Below, piece after piece: positions 9,311 to 20,751 of a stretch of DNA of 64,000 nucleotides. Under the pieces are notes generated by a model. That model was not told the DNA's origin, searched no databases, and was given only the letters and a program-made list of their open reading frames with translations. The first letter of the stretch is position 1, and the number at the start of each line of letters is the position of its first letter. The translations under genes and the position numbers were made by a program. The DNA comes from Pseudomonas bohemica. Lineage in GTDB: Bacteria > Pseudomonadota > Gammaproteobacteria > Pseudomonadales > Pseudomonadaceae. The stretch is taken from contig NZ_NKHL01000111.1 of assembly GCF_002934685.1 (NCBI RefSeq), positions 62,001-126,000 on the forward strand, written 5' to 3'.

Positions 9311-10366
9311 ATGAAGCTCGCACCAAAATTGTTGGCTGCTGCACTGTGCCTGGGCCTTGCCGGGCAGGCATTTTCCACGGAGCTCAAGCACTGGCCCGAG
9401 CCTGCGGCCAAGCAGTTGAATGCGATGATCGCGGCAAATGCCAACAAGGGTAATTTCGCCGTTTTCGATATGGACAACACCAGCTATCGCTATGACCTGG
9501 AAGAGTCGCTGCTGCCATACATGGAAAACAAAGGGCTGATCACCCGCGAGAAGCTTGACCCCTCCCTCAAGCTGATTCCGTTCAAGGACACCGCCGGCCA
9601 TAAGGAAAGCCTGTTCAGCTACTACTACCGGCTCTGCGAAATCGACGACATGGTCTGCTATCCGTGGGTCGCGCAGGTGTTCTCCGGCTTCACCCTCAAA
9701 GAACTCAAAGGCTATGTCGACGAGCTGATGGCATCGGGCAAGCCCGTGCCTAGCACCTATTACGAAGGGGATGTCGTCAAGACCATCGACGTCCCGCCAC
9801 CGAAGGTCTTTACCGGCCAGGCCGAGCTGTTCAATAAGCTCATGGAAAACGGCATCGAAGTCTACGTCATAAGCGCCGCATCTGAAGAGCTGGTGCGCAT
9901 GGTCGCCTCCGACCCCAAGTACGGCTACAACGTAAAACCGCAGAACGTGATCGGCGTGACTACGTTGTTGAGGAACCGCGAAACTGGCGAGCTGACCACG
10001 GCGCGCAAGCAGATCAGCGCTGGCAAATACGACGAGAAAGCCAACCTCGGGCTTGAGCTGACCCCTTACCTGTGGACCCCGGCGACGTGGATGGCGGGCA
10101 AACAGGCGGCGATCCTGACCTACATCGATCAATGGAAAAAACCGGTACTGGTCGGCGGCGACACCCCAACCAGCGATGGTTACATGCAGTTTCACGGCGT
10201 CGACGTCGGTAAGGGCGGTATTCACCTATGGATCAACCGCAAGGACAAGTACATGACCCAGCTCGAGGGCATGATGAAATCCAATGCCGAGGCTCAGGCC
10301 AAGGAAGGTTTGCCGGTGACGGCGGACAAGAACTGGGTGATCGTCAAGCCGGATGAGATTCAGTAA
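9311..10366 (+). CDS. pchP: periplasmic phosphorylcholine phosphatase (HAD superfamily)
   Basis: Hydrolyses phosphorylcholine released from host phospholipid, freeing choline. The 351-residue protein has a signal peptide (about 1-22, cut near AFS-TE) and HAD motifs: motif I DMDNT at 53-57 (nucleophile Asp53), motif II serine in YVISAAS, and the acidic loop GGDTPTSD. These agree with P. aeruginosa PchP motifs (DMDNT, SAA, GDTPDSD), with one change, D to T, in the last. ATG 9311 follows GGGGAGGATACC at good spacing. In P. aeruginosa the gene is not beside folA, so its position here is lineage-specific. In that species expression is induced by choline through GbdR; this is not tested here. Confidence 0.88.
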   Translation: MKLAPKLLAAALCLGLAGQAFSTELKHWPEPAAKQLNAMIAANANKGNFAVFDMDNTSYRYDLEESLLPYMENKGLITREKLDPSLKLIPFKDTAGHKESLFSYYYRLCEIDDMVCYPWVAQVFSGFTLKELKGYVDELMASGKPVPSTYYEGDVVKTIDVPPPKVFTGQAELFNKLMENGIEVYVISAASEELVRMVASDPKYGYNVKPQNVIGVTTLLRNRETGELTTARKQISAGKYDEKANLGLELTPYLWTPATWMAGKQAAILTYIDQWKKPVLVGGDTPTSDGYMQFHGVDVGKGGIHLWINRKDKYMTQLEGMMKSNAEAQAKEGLPVTADKNWVIVKPDEIQ

Positions 10367-10397
10367 GTCGGACATCTACCAGGATGCAGATGGGTAG

Positions 10398-10485
10398 CCT
10401 GTGGGAGCGAGCTCGCGAAGCGTCAGTCCGGGCACATCGGTATTGGCTGACATACCGCATTCGCGAGCAAGCTCGCTCCCACAGG
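10398..10485. repeat. REP pair, GTGGGAGCGAGC type
   Basis: CCTGTGGGAGCGAGCTCGCGAA and TTCGCGAGCAAGCTCGCTCCCACAGG are separated by about 40 bp. They lie between the convergent pchP and ilvD genes. Confidence 0.85.
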
Positions 10486-10514
10486 TTCGGGGTTGCAAAT
10501 AGAGCTGGTGTTAT

Positions 10515-10544
10515 AAAAAAGCCCGGCATCGCTGCCGGGCTTTT
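10515..10544. terminator. bidirectional terminator between pchP and ilvD
   Basis: Perfect stem GCCCGGCA / TGCCGGGC with a TCGC loop, flanked by AAAAAA and TTTT. It works in either direction for the two converging genes. Confidence 0.88.
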
Positions 10545-10567
10545 CATTCGCTGCACGCTGAAGCCAA

Positions 10568-12415
10568 TTACGGCACCAGTTTTTCCAGCAGCGCCTTGTC
10601 ACGCACAGCGCCTTTGTCGGCGCTGGTCGCCAGCAGGGCGTAGGCCTTGAGGGCGGTGGTCACCTTGCGCGGACGGGCTTCGACTGGTTTCCAGCCTTTC
10701 TTGTCCTGCTCGGCCCGGCGCTCGGCCATTTCCGCGTCGTCAATCAACAGATTGATCGAACGGTTCGGAATGTCGATCAGCACTTTGTCGCCGTCGCGCA
10801 CCAGACCGATCGCGCCGCCGGCCGCTGCCTCAGGCGACGCGTGGCCGATGGATAGTCCCGAAGTACCACCGGAGAAACGGCCGTCGGTCAGCAGTGCGCA
10901 GGCTTTGCCCAGGCCCTTGGACTTCAGGTAGGACGTCGGGTAGAGCATTTCCTGCATGCCCGGACCGCCTTTCGGGCCTTCGTAACGGATGATCACGATG
11001 TCGCCGGCCTTCACTTCATCAGCGAGGATGCCGCGTACGGCACTGTCCTGGCTTTCGAAGATCTTCGCGTTGCCTTCGAACACGTGGATCGATTCGTCCA
11101 CGCCAGCGGTCTTCACCACGCAGCCGTCCAGTGCGATGTTGCCGTATAGCACAGCCAGGCCGCCTTCTTGCGAATAGGCATGCTCGACGCTGCGGATACA
11201 GCCGTTTTCGCGGTCGCCATCCAGTGTTTCCCAGCGGGTCGACTGGCTGAACGCGGTTTGCGTCGGGATACCGGCCGGGCCTGCCTTGAAGAAGGTATGC
11301 ACCGCTTCGTCGTCAGTCTGGGTGATGTCCCACTTGGCGATGGCTTCTTCCATCGACCTGGCGTGCACGGTCGGCAGGTCGGTGTGCAGCAGGCCGCCTC
11401 GGGCGAGCGAACCGAGAATGCTAAAGATGCCGCCAGCGCGGTGTACATCTTCCATGTGGTACTTCTGGATGTTCGGCGCGACTTTGCACAGCTGCGGCAC
11501 GCGGCGCGACAGGCGATCGATGTCACGCAGGTCGAATGCCACTTCGGCTTCCTGTGCTGCGGCCAGCAGGTGCAGGATGGTGTTGGTGGAACCACCCATT
11601 GCGATGTCCAGGGTCATCGCGTTTTCAAAGGCCTTGAAGTTGGCGATATTGCGCGGCAGCACCGAATCATCGTTGTCGCGGTAGTAGGTTTTGCACAGCT
11701 CGACGATGGTGCGGCCAGCCTGCAGGAACAGCTGCTCGCGGTCGCTGTGCGTTGCCAGCGTGGAACCATTGCCCGGCAATGCGAGGCCCAGGGCTTCGGT
11801 CAGGCAGTTCATCGAGTTGGCGGTGAACATGCCGGAGCACGAACCGCAGGTTGGGCAGGCGCTGCGCTCGTATTCGGCGACTTTCTCGTCCGACGCCGTG
11901 GAGTCAGCGGCAATCACCATCGCGTCAACCAGATCCAGGCCGTGGCTGGCGAGTTTGGTCTTTCCGGCTTCCATCGGGCCACCGGAAACGAAGATCACCG
12001 GGATGTTCAGGCGCAGGGCGGCCATCAGCATGCCGGGGGTGATCTTGTCGCAGTTGGAGATGCAGACGATGGCGTCGGCGCAGTGGGCGTTGACCATGTA
12101 TTCGACCGAGTCGGCAATGATCTCGCGGCTCGGCAGCGAGTACAGCATCCCGTCGTGCCCCATGGCAATGCCGTCATCGACCGCGATGGTGTTGAATTCC
12201 TTGGCCACGCCACCGGCCCTTTCGATTTCGCGGGCAACCAGTTGGCCCAGGTCCTTCAAGTGAACGTGGCCCGGTACGAACTGGGTGAAGGAGTTGGCGA
12301 TGGCGATGATCGGTTTCTTGAAATCTTCGTCTTTCATCCCCGTGGCACGCCACAGGGCGCGCGCGCCGGCCATATTGCGACCGTGGGTAGACGTTTTCGA
12401 GCGGTAATCAGGCAT
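10568..12415 (-). CDS. ilvD: dihydroxy-acid dehydratase
   Basis: Dehydrates 2,3-dihydroxy-isovalerate and -methylvalerate in valine and isoleucine synthesis. The 615-residue length and [26 protein letters not shown] start are those of the E. coli-type enzyme. The Fe-S cluster cysteines are visible in [10 protein letters not shown] (about 122) and [10 protein letters not shown] (about 195), with the active-site region [21 protein letters not shown] near the C-terminus. It stands alone; the leader contains a GC-rich hairpin. No other ilv gene is in the window. Confidence 0.97.
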   Translation of the reverse strand: MPDYRSKTSTHGRNMAGARALWRATGMKDEDFKKPIIAIANSFTQFVPGHVHLKDLGQLVAREIERAGGVAKEFNTIAVDDGIAMGHDGMLYSLPSREIIADSVEYMVNAHCADAIVCISNCDKITPGMLMAALRLNIPVIFVSGGPMEAGKTKLASHGLDLVDAMVIAADSTASDEKVAEYERSACPTCGSCSGMFTANSMNCLTEALGLALPGNGSTLATHSDREQLFLQAGRTIVELCKTYYRDNDDSVLPRNIANFKAFENAMTLDIAMGGSTNTILHLLAAAQEAEVAFDLRDIDRLSRRVPQLCKVAPNIQKYHMEDVHRAGGIFSILGSLARGGLLHTDLPTVHARSMEEAIAKWDITQTDDEAVHTFFKAGPAGIPTQTAFSQSTRWETLDGDRENGCIRSVEHAYSQEGGLAVLYGNIALDGCVVKTAGVDESIHVFEGNAKIFESQDSAVRGILADEVKAGDIVIIRYEGPKGGPGMQEMLYPTSYLKSKGLGKACALLTDGRFSGGTSGLSIGHASPEAAAGGAIGLVRDGDKVLIDIPNRSINLLIDDAEMAERRAEQDKKGWKPVEARPRKVTTALKAYALLATSADKGAVRDKALLEKLVP

Positions 12416-12474
12416 TGGAGCACTCCGGGCGGCTAATCAGGTTCAGTAAGGGAGTGAGCTTCTCTTGGTCCGTT

Positions 12475-12501
12475 GCAACGGCGACAGGTCGCTGCCGTTG
12501 C
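12475..12501 (-). other. hairpin in the ilvD leader region
   Basis: GCAACGGC and GCCGTTGC form an 8-bp inverted repeat with GACAGGTC, itself nearly self-complementary, inside. It lies 60-86 bp upstream of the ilvD start. There is no U-run, so it is not a simple terminator. The rest of the 12416-12782 gap holds a REP pair (12681-12757) and no convincing gene. Confidence 0.35.
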
Positions 12502-12680
12502 GGATGAGGTCGGTAACGCCACAGGATCGCTGCACGCTCGACCAGAGCTCATAAACCCGCCGGGGATGATTGGCGATGAATAGCGGTGATTCTACACCTG
12601 TGGCGGCGTGAGGGAATGGTGGGAAGCGTCGAGGGCAACGTCTCGCGTCCCAGCGGTCAGGATTTGGGGACTCGAAGAGT

Positions 12681-12757
12681 GATTCGCGGGCAAGCACGCT
12701 CCTACGTCGACGGTGTTATCCCATGTGAACACCGTAGGAGCGCGCTTGCCCGCGATA
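12681..12757. repeat. REP pair, GTAGGAGCGCGC type, opposite arm order
   Basis: GATTCGCGGGCAAGCACGCTCCTAC is followed after about 28 bp by GTAGGAGCGCGCTTGCCCGCGAT. The arms are arranged outward (CTAC...GTAG inside), opposite to most pairs in this window. Confidence 0.85.
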
Positions 12758-12782
12758 CGCGTCAGCCCAGACGCCGCACGAA

Positions 12783-13979
12783 TCAGCTGTTAGGCAACAA
12801 CCGGCAGGTAATGCTCTTGATATACCGCGTTTCTGGAATCGCCGGGTGGACCGGGTGATCCGGGCCTTGGCCGCCGCGTTCCAGCAGTTGGATGTTGCGG
12901 TCCAGGTGGCGGGCGCTGGTGAGAAGGATGTTTTGCAGGTCGTCTTCGGGCAGGTGCATCGAGCAGGACGCGCTGACCAGGATCCCGTCCTTACTGAGCA
13001 GGCGCATGGCTTGCTCGTTCAGGCGGCGGTAGGCGCCTTCGCCGTTTTTCAGGTCTTTCTTGCGTTTGATGAACGCAGGCGGGTCGGCGACGATCACGTC
13101 GAAGCGTTCTTCAGCGGCTTTCAGTTCTTTCAGGGCTTCGAAAACGTCGCCTTCGATGCAGGTGACTTTCTCGGCAAAACCATTCAGCCCGGCATTGCGC
13201 TCTACGCCATCGAGGGCAAAGCTCGATGCGTCGACGCAGAACACTTCGCTGGCGCCGAAGGCACCTGCTTGTACACCCCAGCCGCCGATGTAGCTGAACA
13301 GATCGAGCACGCGTTTGCCTTTGACGTACGGCGCCAGACGCGCGCGGTTCATGCGGTGATCGTAGAACCAGCCGGTTTTCTGGCCTTCCATCACCGGTGC
13401 TTCGAATTTCACGCCGTTTTCTTCCAGCGCAACCCACTCCGGCACCAGGCCGAACGCGGTTTCGACATAGCGATTCAGCCCTTCGGCATCGCGGGCAGCC
13501 GAGTCGTTCTTGAGCAGGATGCCGCTTGGTTTGAGGACTTGAATCAGCGCGGCCAGGACATCGTCCTTGTGCTGTTCCATGGTGGCGGAGGCCAACTGTA
13601 CGACCAGAATGTCGCCGAAACGGTCAACCACCAGGCCCGGCAGCAGATCGGAGTCGCCATAGACCAGGCGATAGAACGGCTTGTCGAACAGGCGCTCGCG
13701 CAAGGACAGGCACACGTTGAGACGATGCACCAACAGAGACTTGTCCAGTGGCAGTTTGACGTCACGCGACAACAAGCGCGCGCAGATCAGGTTGTTCGGG
13801 CTCATGGCCACGATGCCCAGCGGCTTTCCGCCCGCTGCTTCAAGAACGGCCTGAGCGCCTGGAGCGAAGCCGTTGAGTGGGGTGGCGGCAACGTCGATCT
13901 CGTTGCTGTAGATCCACAGGTGACCGGCGCGCAGGCGACGATCGGCATTGGGCTTGAGGCGCAAGCTAGGCAGGGACAT
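12783..13979 (-). CDS. rlmI: 23S rRNA (cytosine-C5) methyltransferase, RlmI family
   Basis: SAM-dependent methylation of C1962 of 23S rRNA is the known role of this family. The 398-residue protein has an N-terminal PUA domain (LKPNADRRLRAGHLWIYSNEI, about 7-80), an EEHEE-like middle domain, and a Rossmann methyltransferase domain with motif I LDLFSYIGGWGVQAGAFGA, motif IV VADPPAF and motif VI SCSMHL. The cysteine of SCS is the expected catalytic residue. The start MSLPSLRLKP is the first ATG of the frame. It is a single gene with a REP pair after its end. Confidence 0.9.
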   Translation of the reverse strand: MSLPSLRLKPNADRRLRAGHLWIYSNEIDVAATPLNGFAPGAQAVLEAAGGKPLGIVAMSPNNLICARLLSRDVKLPLDKSLLVHRLNVCLSLRERLFDKPFYRLVYGDSDLLPGLVVDRFGDILVVQLASATMEQHKDDVLAALIQVLKPSGILLKNDSAARDAEGLNRYVETAFGLVPEWVALEENGVKFEAPVMEGQKTGWFYDHRMNRARLAPYVKGKRVLDLFSYIGGWGVQAGAFGASEVFCVDASSFALDGVERNAGLNGFAEKVTCIEGDVFEALKELKAAEERFDVIVADPPAFIKRKKDLKNGEGAYRRLNEQAMRLLSKDGILVSASCSMHLPEDDLQNILLTSARHLDRNIQLLERGGQGPDHPVHPAIPETRYIKSITCRLLPNS

Positions 13980-14147
13980 GACGTCGCTCCGGAAAAAAGA
14001 GCGGGATTATAACGCGTCAACCCTCCCGCGGGCGTCCCTGGATGAATTAACCCAATGGGTATCTGTCGGGTCTTTTGAGTGGTTCAGCGGTTGTCGAAGC
14101 ATAGGCGGTAAGGGTTAGAATCGCTCCCTGACCTTGAGTGTGTACTT

Positions 14148-15014
14148 ATGTCCCAAGAGCTTACTTCCGAGCAGATCCAGCAGGCGTTACAAGGCATTAG
14201 CATCCCGCCCCAGCCGCAAATCATGGTGGATTTGCAGATGGAGCAGTACATGCCGGACCCTGATCTGGGTGTTATCTCCCGGTTGATCGCGCAGGATCCG
14301 GGGCTTTCCGGAGCCTTGCTGAAAATCGTCAACTCGCCTCACTACGGCCTGGCCAACAAGATTGCCTCGATCCAACGGGCAGTGAATCTGTTGGGCAGTC
14401 GTTCGGTAATCAATATGATTAACGCGCAGTCGATAAAGGGCGAAATGAGCGATGAAACGATTGTCGTGCTCAACCGCTTTTGGGACACCGCGCAGGACGT
14501 CGCGATGACCAGTCTGACGCTGGCCAAGCGCATTGGCTCGCAAACTGTCGACGAATCCTACGCCTTGGGTCTGTTCCACGATTGTGGCGTGCCGCTGATG
14601 CTTAAGCGCTTTCCTGAATACATGAACGTGCTGGAGGAGGCCTACGCCAAGGCCGGCCCGGAATGTCGGGTGGTCGATACGGAAAATCGCCTGCTTAATA
14701 CAAACCACGCTGTTGTCGGCTATTTCACGGCTAAATCATGGCGGTTGCCGGAACATGTCAGCAATGCCATCGCCAATCACCACAATACACTGGCGATTTT
14801 CCAGGACGACTCAGGTCGCAACGCGCCGCTGAAAAACCTGTTGGCTATCCTGAAAATGGCCGAGCACGTCTGTTCGTCCCACCGCGTGCTGGGTGGTCAG
14901 GCCGTTGACCATGAATGGAACAGCATCGGTCACCTGATCCTCGACTATGTCGGGCTGTCCGACTATGACTTCGAAAACCTCAAAGAAAGTATTCGAGAGC
15001 TGAGCGCCCATTGA
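14148..15014 (+). CDS. HDOD-domain signalling protein
   Basis: A 288-residue protein made of one HDOD domain (about 20-220), the catalytically inactive relative of HD phosphohydrolases found in bacterial signalling. Typical features are IPPQPQIMVDL at the start of the domain, GLSGALLKIVNSPHYGL, INRL-like helices (NLLGSRSVINMINAQ) and the FHDCGVPLML region. Partner unknown; HDOD proteins are associated with motility and second-messenger output, but nothing here fixes the role. It ends 39 bp before mutM in the same direction, so it may be cotranscribed with it. Confidence 0.82.
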   Translation: MSQELTSEQIQQALQGISIPPQPQIMVDLQMEQYMPDPDLGVISRLIAQDPGLSGALLKIVNSPHYGLANKIASIQRAVNLLGSRSVINMINAQSIKGEMSDETIVVLNRFWDTAQDVAMTSLTLAKRIGSQTVDESYALGLFHDCGVPLMLKRFPEYMNVLEEAYAKAGPECRVVDTENRLLNTNHAVVGYFTAKSWRLPEHVSNAIANHHNTLAIFQDDSGRNAPLKNLLAILKMAEHVCSSHRVLGGQAVDHEWNSIGHLILDYVGLSDYDFENLKESIRELSAH

Positions 15015-15053
15015 TTCTGAGCACTCGCGCTTCACCCGCCATTGAGCTGCCCC

Positions 15054-15866
15054 ATGCCTGAATTACCTGAAGTCGAAACTACCCGTCGGGGCATCGCGCC
15101 TCACTTGGAAGGCCAGCGGGTCAGCCGCGTGATCGTGCGAGACCGCCGGTTGCGCTGGCCGATCCCGGAGGACCTCGACGTACGGCTCTCCGGTCAGAAA
15201 ATCGTGGTCGTCGAGCGGCGCGCCAAATACCTGCTGATCCAGGCCGAAGTCGGCACGTTGATCAGCCATCTGGGCATGTCGGGTAATTTGCGGCTGGTTG
15301 AGGCGGGGCTGCCCGCGCTGAAGCATGAACATGTGGATATCGAGCTGGAGTCGGGAATGGCCCTGCGTTACACCGACCCGCGACGTTTCGGCGCGATGTT
15401 GTGGAGCCTCGATCCGCATAATCACGAACTGCTGATTCGCCTGGGGCCGGAACCGCTGACCGACCTGTTCGACGGTCTGCGTCTGTACGAGCTGTCACGT
15501 GGACGTTCGATGGCGGTCAAGCCATTCATTATGGACAACGCCGTGGTGGTGGGGGTCGGAAACATTTACGCGACCGAAGCCCTGTTCGCGGCAGGTATCG
15601 ACCCGCGCCGTGACGCCAAAAGCATTTCCAAGGCGCGTTATATAAAGCTGGCGATCGAGATCAAACGCATCCTCGCCGCCGCCATCGAACGCGGTGGTAC
15701 TACGTTGCGCGATTTCATCGGCGGTGACGGGCAGCCGGGTTATTTCCAGCAGGAGCTGTTCGCCTATGGTCGGGGCGAGGAGCCCTGCAAGGTCTGCGGG
15801 ACGATCATGCGTGAGGTGAAGCTGGGGCAGCGGGCGAGTGTTTATTGCCCCAAATGTCAGAAGTAA
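15054..15866 (+). CDS. mutM: formamidopyrimidine-DNA glycosylase (MutM/Fpg)
   Basis: Excises 8-oxoguanine and other oxidised purines and cleaves the abasic site. The 270-residue protein starts [13 protein letters not shown]; Pro2 is the catalytic nucleophile, so ATG 15054 is required and the longer frame from 15042 cannot be right. The conserved lysine is in [18 protein letters not shown] follows, then the H2TH region ([14 protein letters not shown]) and the C-terminal zinc finger PCKVCG...YCPKCQK. Its neighbour is the HDOD gene. Confidence 0.97.
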   Translation: MPELPEVETTRRGIAPHLEGQRVSRVIVRDRRLRWPIPEDLDVRLSGQKIVVVERRAKYLLIQAEVGTLISHLGMSGNLRLVEAGLPALKHEHVDIELESGMALRYTDPRRFGAMLWSLDPHNHELLIRLGPEPLTDLFDGLRLYELSRGRSMAVKPFIMDNAVVVGVGNIYATEALFAAGIDPRRDAKSISKARYIKLAIEIKRILAAAIERGGTTLRDFIGGDGQPGYFQQELFAYGRGEEPCKVCGTIMREVKLGQRASVYCPKCQK

Positions 15867-15913
15867 GCAGCAATATAAAATGCGAGCGTCGTCTGTCTGA
15901 TTCCCAATTGTTA

Positions 15914-15995
15914 CTGCGGCAGCGCGCTTGCCCGCGATTGCGGCAGGTCAGCAATGCACCAAATTGACTGACCCAAAGCAATCGCGCTCCTACAG
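15914..15995. repeat. degenerate REP pair, GTAGGAGCGCGC type
   Basis: The left arm CTGCGGCAGCGCGCTTGCCCGCGAT and a shortened right arm GCAATCGCGCTCCTACAG lacking the central GGGCAAGC. It looks like a decaying copy in the mutM 3' gap. Confidence 0.65.
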
Positions 15996-16088
15996 TAATG
16001 CGCTTTATACCTTCGCCACTTGCGTAACCCCAATCCCTGTTTATAGTGAGCAGCATCACTTTTCCCGCTGTGCCTGAAGGATCACGCC

Positions 16089-16427
16089 ATGAGCCCGTTT
16101 CGTATTCTTGCTGCCACGCTGACCCTGTTTTTCGGTTTGCACATGACACCGGCCATGGCTCAGGTCGAGGCTTCGGGCAGTGGCGATCCGGTCTATGAAA
16201 TCCAGAATCCTCCTGCCTACGCGATGATCGGCGATCTGCTGATCGCCCGTCCGTTGCTGATCGTGGCAACGGTGGCTGGGGCGGCGCTGTTCGTGGTGGC
16301 TTCACCGTTCGCCGCGGCGGGCGGTAACCTGGGCGCTACAGGCAAGGCGCTGGTGGTCGATCCGGGCAAGGCCGCATTTGTCCGCTGCCTGGGTTGCACC
16401 ACCAGCGGCTACGGCAAACACGACTGA
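16089..16427 (+). CDS. small exported protein of unknown function
   Basis: 112 residues: a cleavable signal peptide (about 1-24, cut after AMA), a short polar stretch, a hydrophobic segment at about 53-78 ([27 protein letters not shown]) that could span the inner membrane, and a conserved-looking tail with two cysteines ([14 protein letters not shown]). A GAAGGATCACGCC ribosome site precedes ATG 16089. The end overlaps the convergent ggt gene by 19 bp. Related Pseudomonas proteins have been given the label multidrug transporter, which this size and topology do not support. I do not assign a function. Confidence 0.7.
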   Translation: MSPFRILAATLTLFFGLHMTPAMAQVEASGSGDPVYEIQNPPAYAMIGDLLIARPLLIVATVAGAALFVVASPFAAAGGNLGATGKALVVDPGKAAFVRCLGCTTSGYGKHD

Positions 16428-18151
16428 TCGGCGCAGTTACGCACCAGATGCAACGGCGCGTCCGGCCGGAAAGTAGCTGAAACTCCCACGCCGCGCGGGT
16501 CGCTCGCGGCTTCCACGCTGGCGTTGTCCTTGCGCCATAGCAGCACTTGCTGATTACCGAAGTCGCGCTTTGTCTCTTTCAGGCGATATCCGCGCTCGCG
16601 CAAATCAGTCAATTCCTCTTCCGTGAACGCGCCCGACTCATACTCCATCACATCGGGTATGTATTGATGATGGTAGCGCGGCGCCGACGCCCAATTGGCC
16701 ACGGGCTGATCGTCCAGATACTGCAGCATCGACAGCAACACGATACTGGGAATCCGGCTGCCGCCTGGCGTGCCGAAGGAGGTGAAGGCTCGGGGGCTTT
16801 CGATGAAGCTTGGGCTCATGCTCGATAGCGGGCGCTTTCCGGGCTCGATAATGTTCGCCTGACTGCCCACCAGGCCCGACGTGTTACTGCCTTTGGGATC
16901 GACGGCGAAATCGTCCATTTCGTCGTTGAGCACCACGCCTGTGCCCGGCACCGTGAAGGTCGAGCCGAATGGCAGATTCAACGACAGGGTTGCTGCCACC
17001 GCATTGCCCTCGTTATCGAGCACCGAAAAGTGGCTCGTGTTGTCGCCTTCCCGCCAACGAGGGGCAGGCGGCAGAGCGCTGTTCGGCGTCGCGCTGTGCG
17101 GATCGGTGCTGGTCGACAGCTGCAGCAGGTAATCAGGGGAAAGCACCTGGGCGACCGGATTGGGCACGAAGTCCGGGTCGCCGAACAGCACGCGGTCACG
17201 GTAGGCGCGACGCAGCACTTCCACCACGTAATGGGCCCGCTGGACTTTCTCGGACTCGCGCCAAGGCAGTTGTTGCAGCATGAACAGGCTTTGCGCCAGC
17301 GCGATGCCTCCCGCGGACGGGGGCGGGGCGCTGATCAATTCGCGCTGATCGGCCAGTTGAAAGCGTAGCGGCGTGCGAGTGATGACCTCGTACTCTTCGA
17401 AGTCATGGTAATTCCAGATGCCGCCCGCAGCCCGAAGCCCGCTGACTATCGCCTGTGCTGTCAGGCCGCTATAGAAGCCGGGCCGGCCTTTGTCGGCCAG
17501 ACGGTCCAGCGTCTGTGCCAGTTCGGGTTGCCTAATGATCTCGCCCATGGCTGGTACGTCGTTGTTGCGCAGGAACAGCCGGGCGCTTTCCTTGTTGGCG
17601 CGCAGTGCGAATAACCGCCAACTGGCACGCTCGCGGTACACCTCATCCACTTTGAAACCGTTGTAGGCAATGCGGATGGCCGGCGCCATGGAAATGCTTA
17701 ATGGCAAACGGCCGTAACGTTCAGCCAGCTCCACCAATGCGGCGGGTAAACCCGGAATGGCCGCCGCCAACGGACCGTTCAGGGATAAATCCGGCTGCAC
17801 GACGCCATTTCGGGTAAACATTTTGAGTTTGGACTTGAGCGGTGCTTTTTCCCGCGCATCGAGAAATTGGTACTGCACGGGTTCGCTCGCCTGGCGCAGC
17901 AGAAAGAAGCCGCCGCCCCCAAGGCCCGAACCGTAAGGCTCGACTACGGCAAGGGTTGCGCTGATGGCGATGGCGGCATCGAAGGCGTTACCGCCGTCGA
18001 CCAGAATTTCCCGACCGGCTGCTGTCGCAATGGGATGTGGGCTGGCTATGGCGGCCTGATCGGGGTGATCGGGGCTGCCTTGAGCCGAGAGGGCGCACAG
18101 AAAAAGTGCGGCACCGAACGAGGAAGGTCTCCACGTAAGCTTTGATGTCAT
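16409..18151 (-). CDS. ggt: gamma-glutamyltransferase (gamma-glutamyl hydrolase), periplasmic
   Basis: Cleaves gamma-glutamyl bonds such as that of glutathione. The 580-residue precursor has a signal peptide (about 1-25, [20 protein letters not shown]) and autoprocesses before the threonine nucleophile, here Thr372 in [10 protein letters not shown]. Other family marks are [19 protein letters not shown], the [10 protein letters not shown] loop and [11 protein letters not shown] 18151 is chosen over an upstream in-frame ATG (18178) because it begins the signal peptide directly. The 3' end overlaps the converging small-protein gene. The order ggt-ferredoxin-coaD matches P. aeruginosa PA0361-PA0363. 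Confidence 0.93.
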   Translation of the reverse strand: MTSKLTWRPSSFGAALFLCALSAQGSPDHPDQAAIASPHPIATAAGREILVDGGNAFDAAIAISATLAVVEPYGSGLGGGGFFLLRQASEPVQYQFLDAREKAPLKSKLKMFTRNGVVQPDLSLNGPLAAAIPGLPAALVELAERYGRLPLSISMAPAIRIAYNGFKVDEVYRERASWRLFALRANKESARLFLRNNDVPAMGEIIRQPELAQTLDRLADKGRPGFYSGLTAQAIVSGLRAAGGIWNYHDFEEYEVITRTPLRFQLADQRELISAPPPSAGGIALAQSLFMLQQLPWRESEKVQRAHYVVEVLRRAYRDRVLFGDPDFVPNPVAQVLSPDYLLQLSTSTDPHSATPNSALPPAPRWREGDNTSHFSVLDNEGNAVAATLSLNLPFGSTFTVPGTGVVLNDEMDDFAVDPKGSNTSGLVGSQANIIEPGKRPLSSMSPSFIESPRAFTSFGTPGGSRIPSIVLLSMLQYLDDQPVANWASAPRYHHQYIPDVMEYESGAFTEEELTDLRERGYRLKETKRDFGNQQVLLWRKDNASVEAASDPRGVGVSATFRPDAPLHLVRNCADQSCLP

Positions 18152-18231
18152 GCGTATCTCGCTCAGGTCAACAGGCAATACAGCCAGTGTCTTCGGCGAA
18201 AGCGCGGATGCCGACAGGATATGCCCTTCGT

Positions 18232-18516
<285 letters not shown>

Positions 18517-18574
18517 TCAAAACTAATGCGGCGAATTGTGCAGCATTAGCGCTCGGTATGCACCTGTGCATAGG

Positions 18575-20586
<2,012 letters not shown>

Positions 20587-20616
20587 CGCTGCAGTCCTTT
20601 TCGGAGTTATGGAGCG

Positions 20617-20645
20617 TTTCTAGAGTCATTGCTCTATAAAGTCAA
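20617..20645 (-). promoter_or_regulatory. sigma-70 promoter of the aldehyde dehydrogenase with embedded operator
   Basis: On the minus strand: TTGACT (20645-20640), a 17-bp spacer, TAGAAA (20622-20617), 31 bp before the start codon. The inverted repeat TAGAG-TCATTG-CTCTA (20621-20636) fills most of the spacer, a position where a repressor would block RNA polymerase. The regulator is not proven. Confidence 0.55.
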
Positions 20646-20751
20646 ATGCCCCCGCGTCAACCGGTGGTTCTTGCATGTCTCAAGGTCCTCAAGCCAGACT
20701 GTTCGCGCCTATTCCTACGAGGCTCGTCGTAATGCCTGACGCGGAGTCTCC

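Noticed and set aside
11168..12436. 422-residue frame on the plus strand opposite ilvD
   Set aside because: It lies wholly antisense to a certain ilvD and has the His/Gln/Val/Arg-rich make-up typical of GC-rich shadow frames.
12443..12697. 84-residue minus-strand frame in the ilvD upstream gap
   Set aside because: It runs into a REP arm, has no ribosome site or recognisable sequence, and overlaps the likely ilvD leader.
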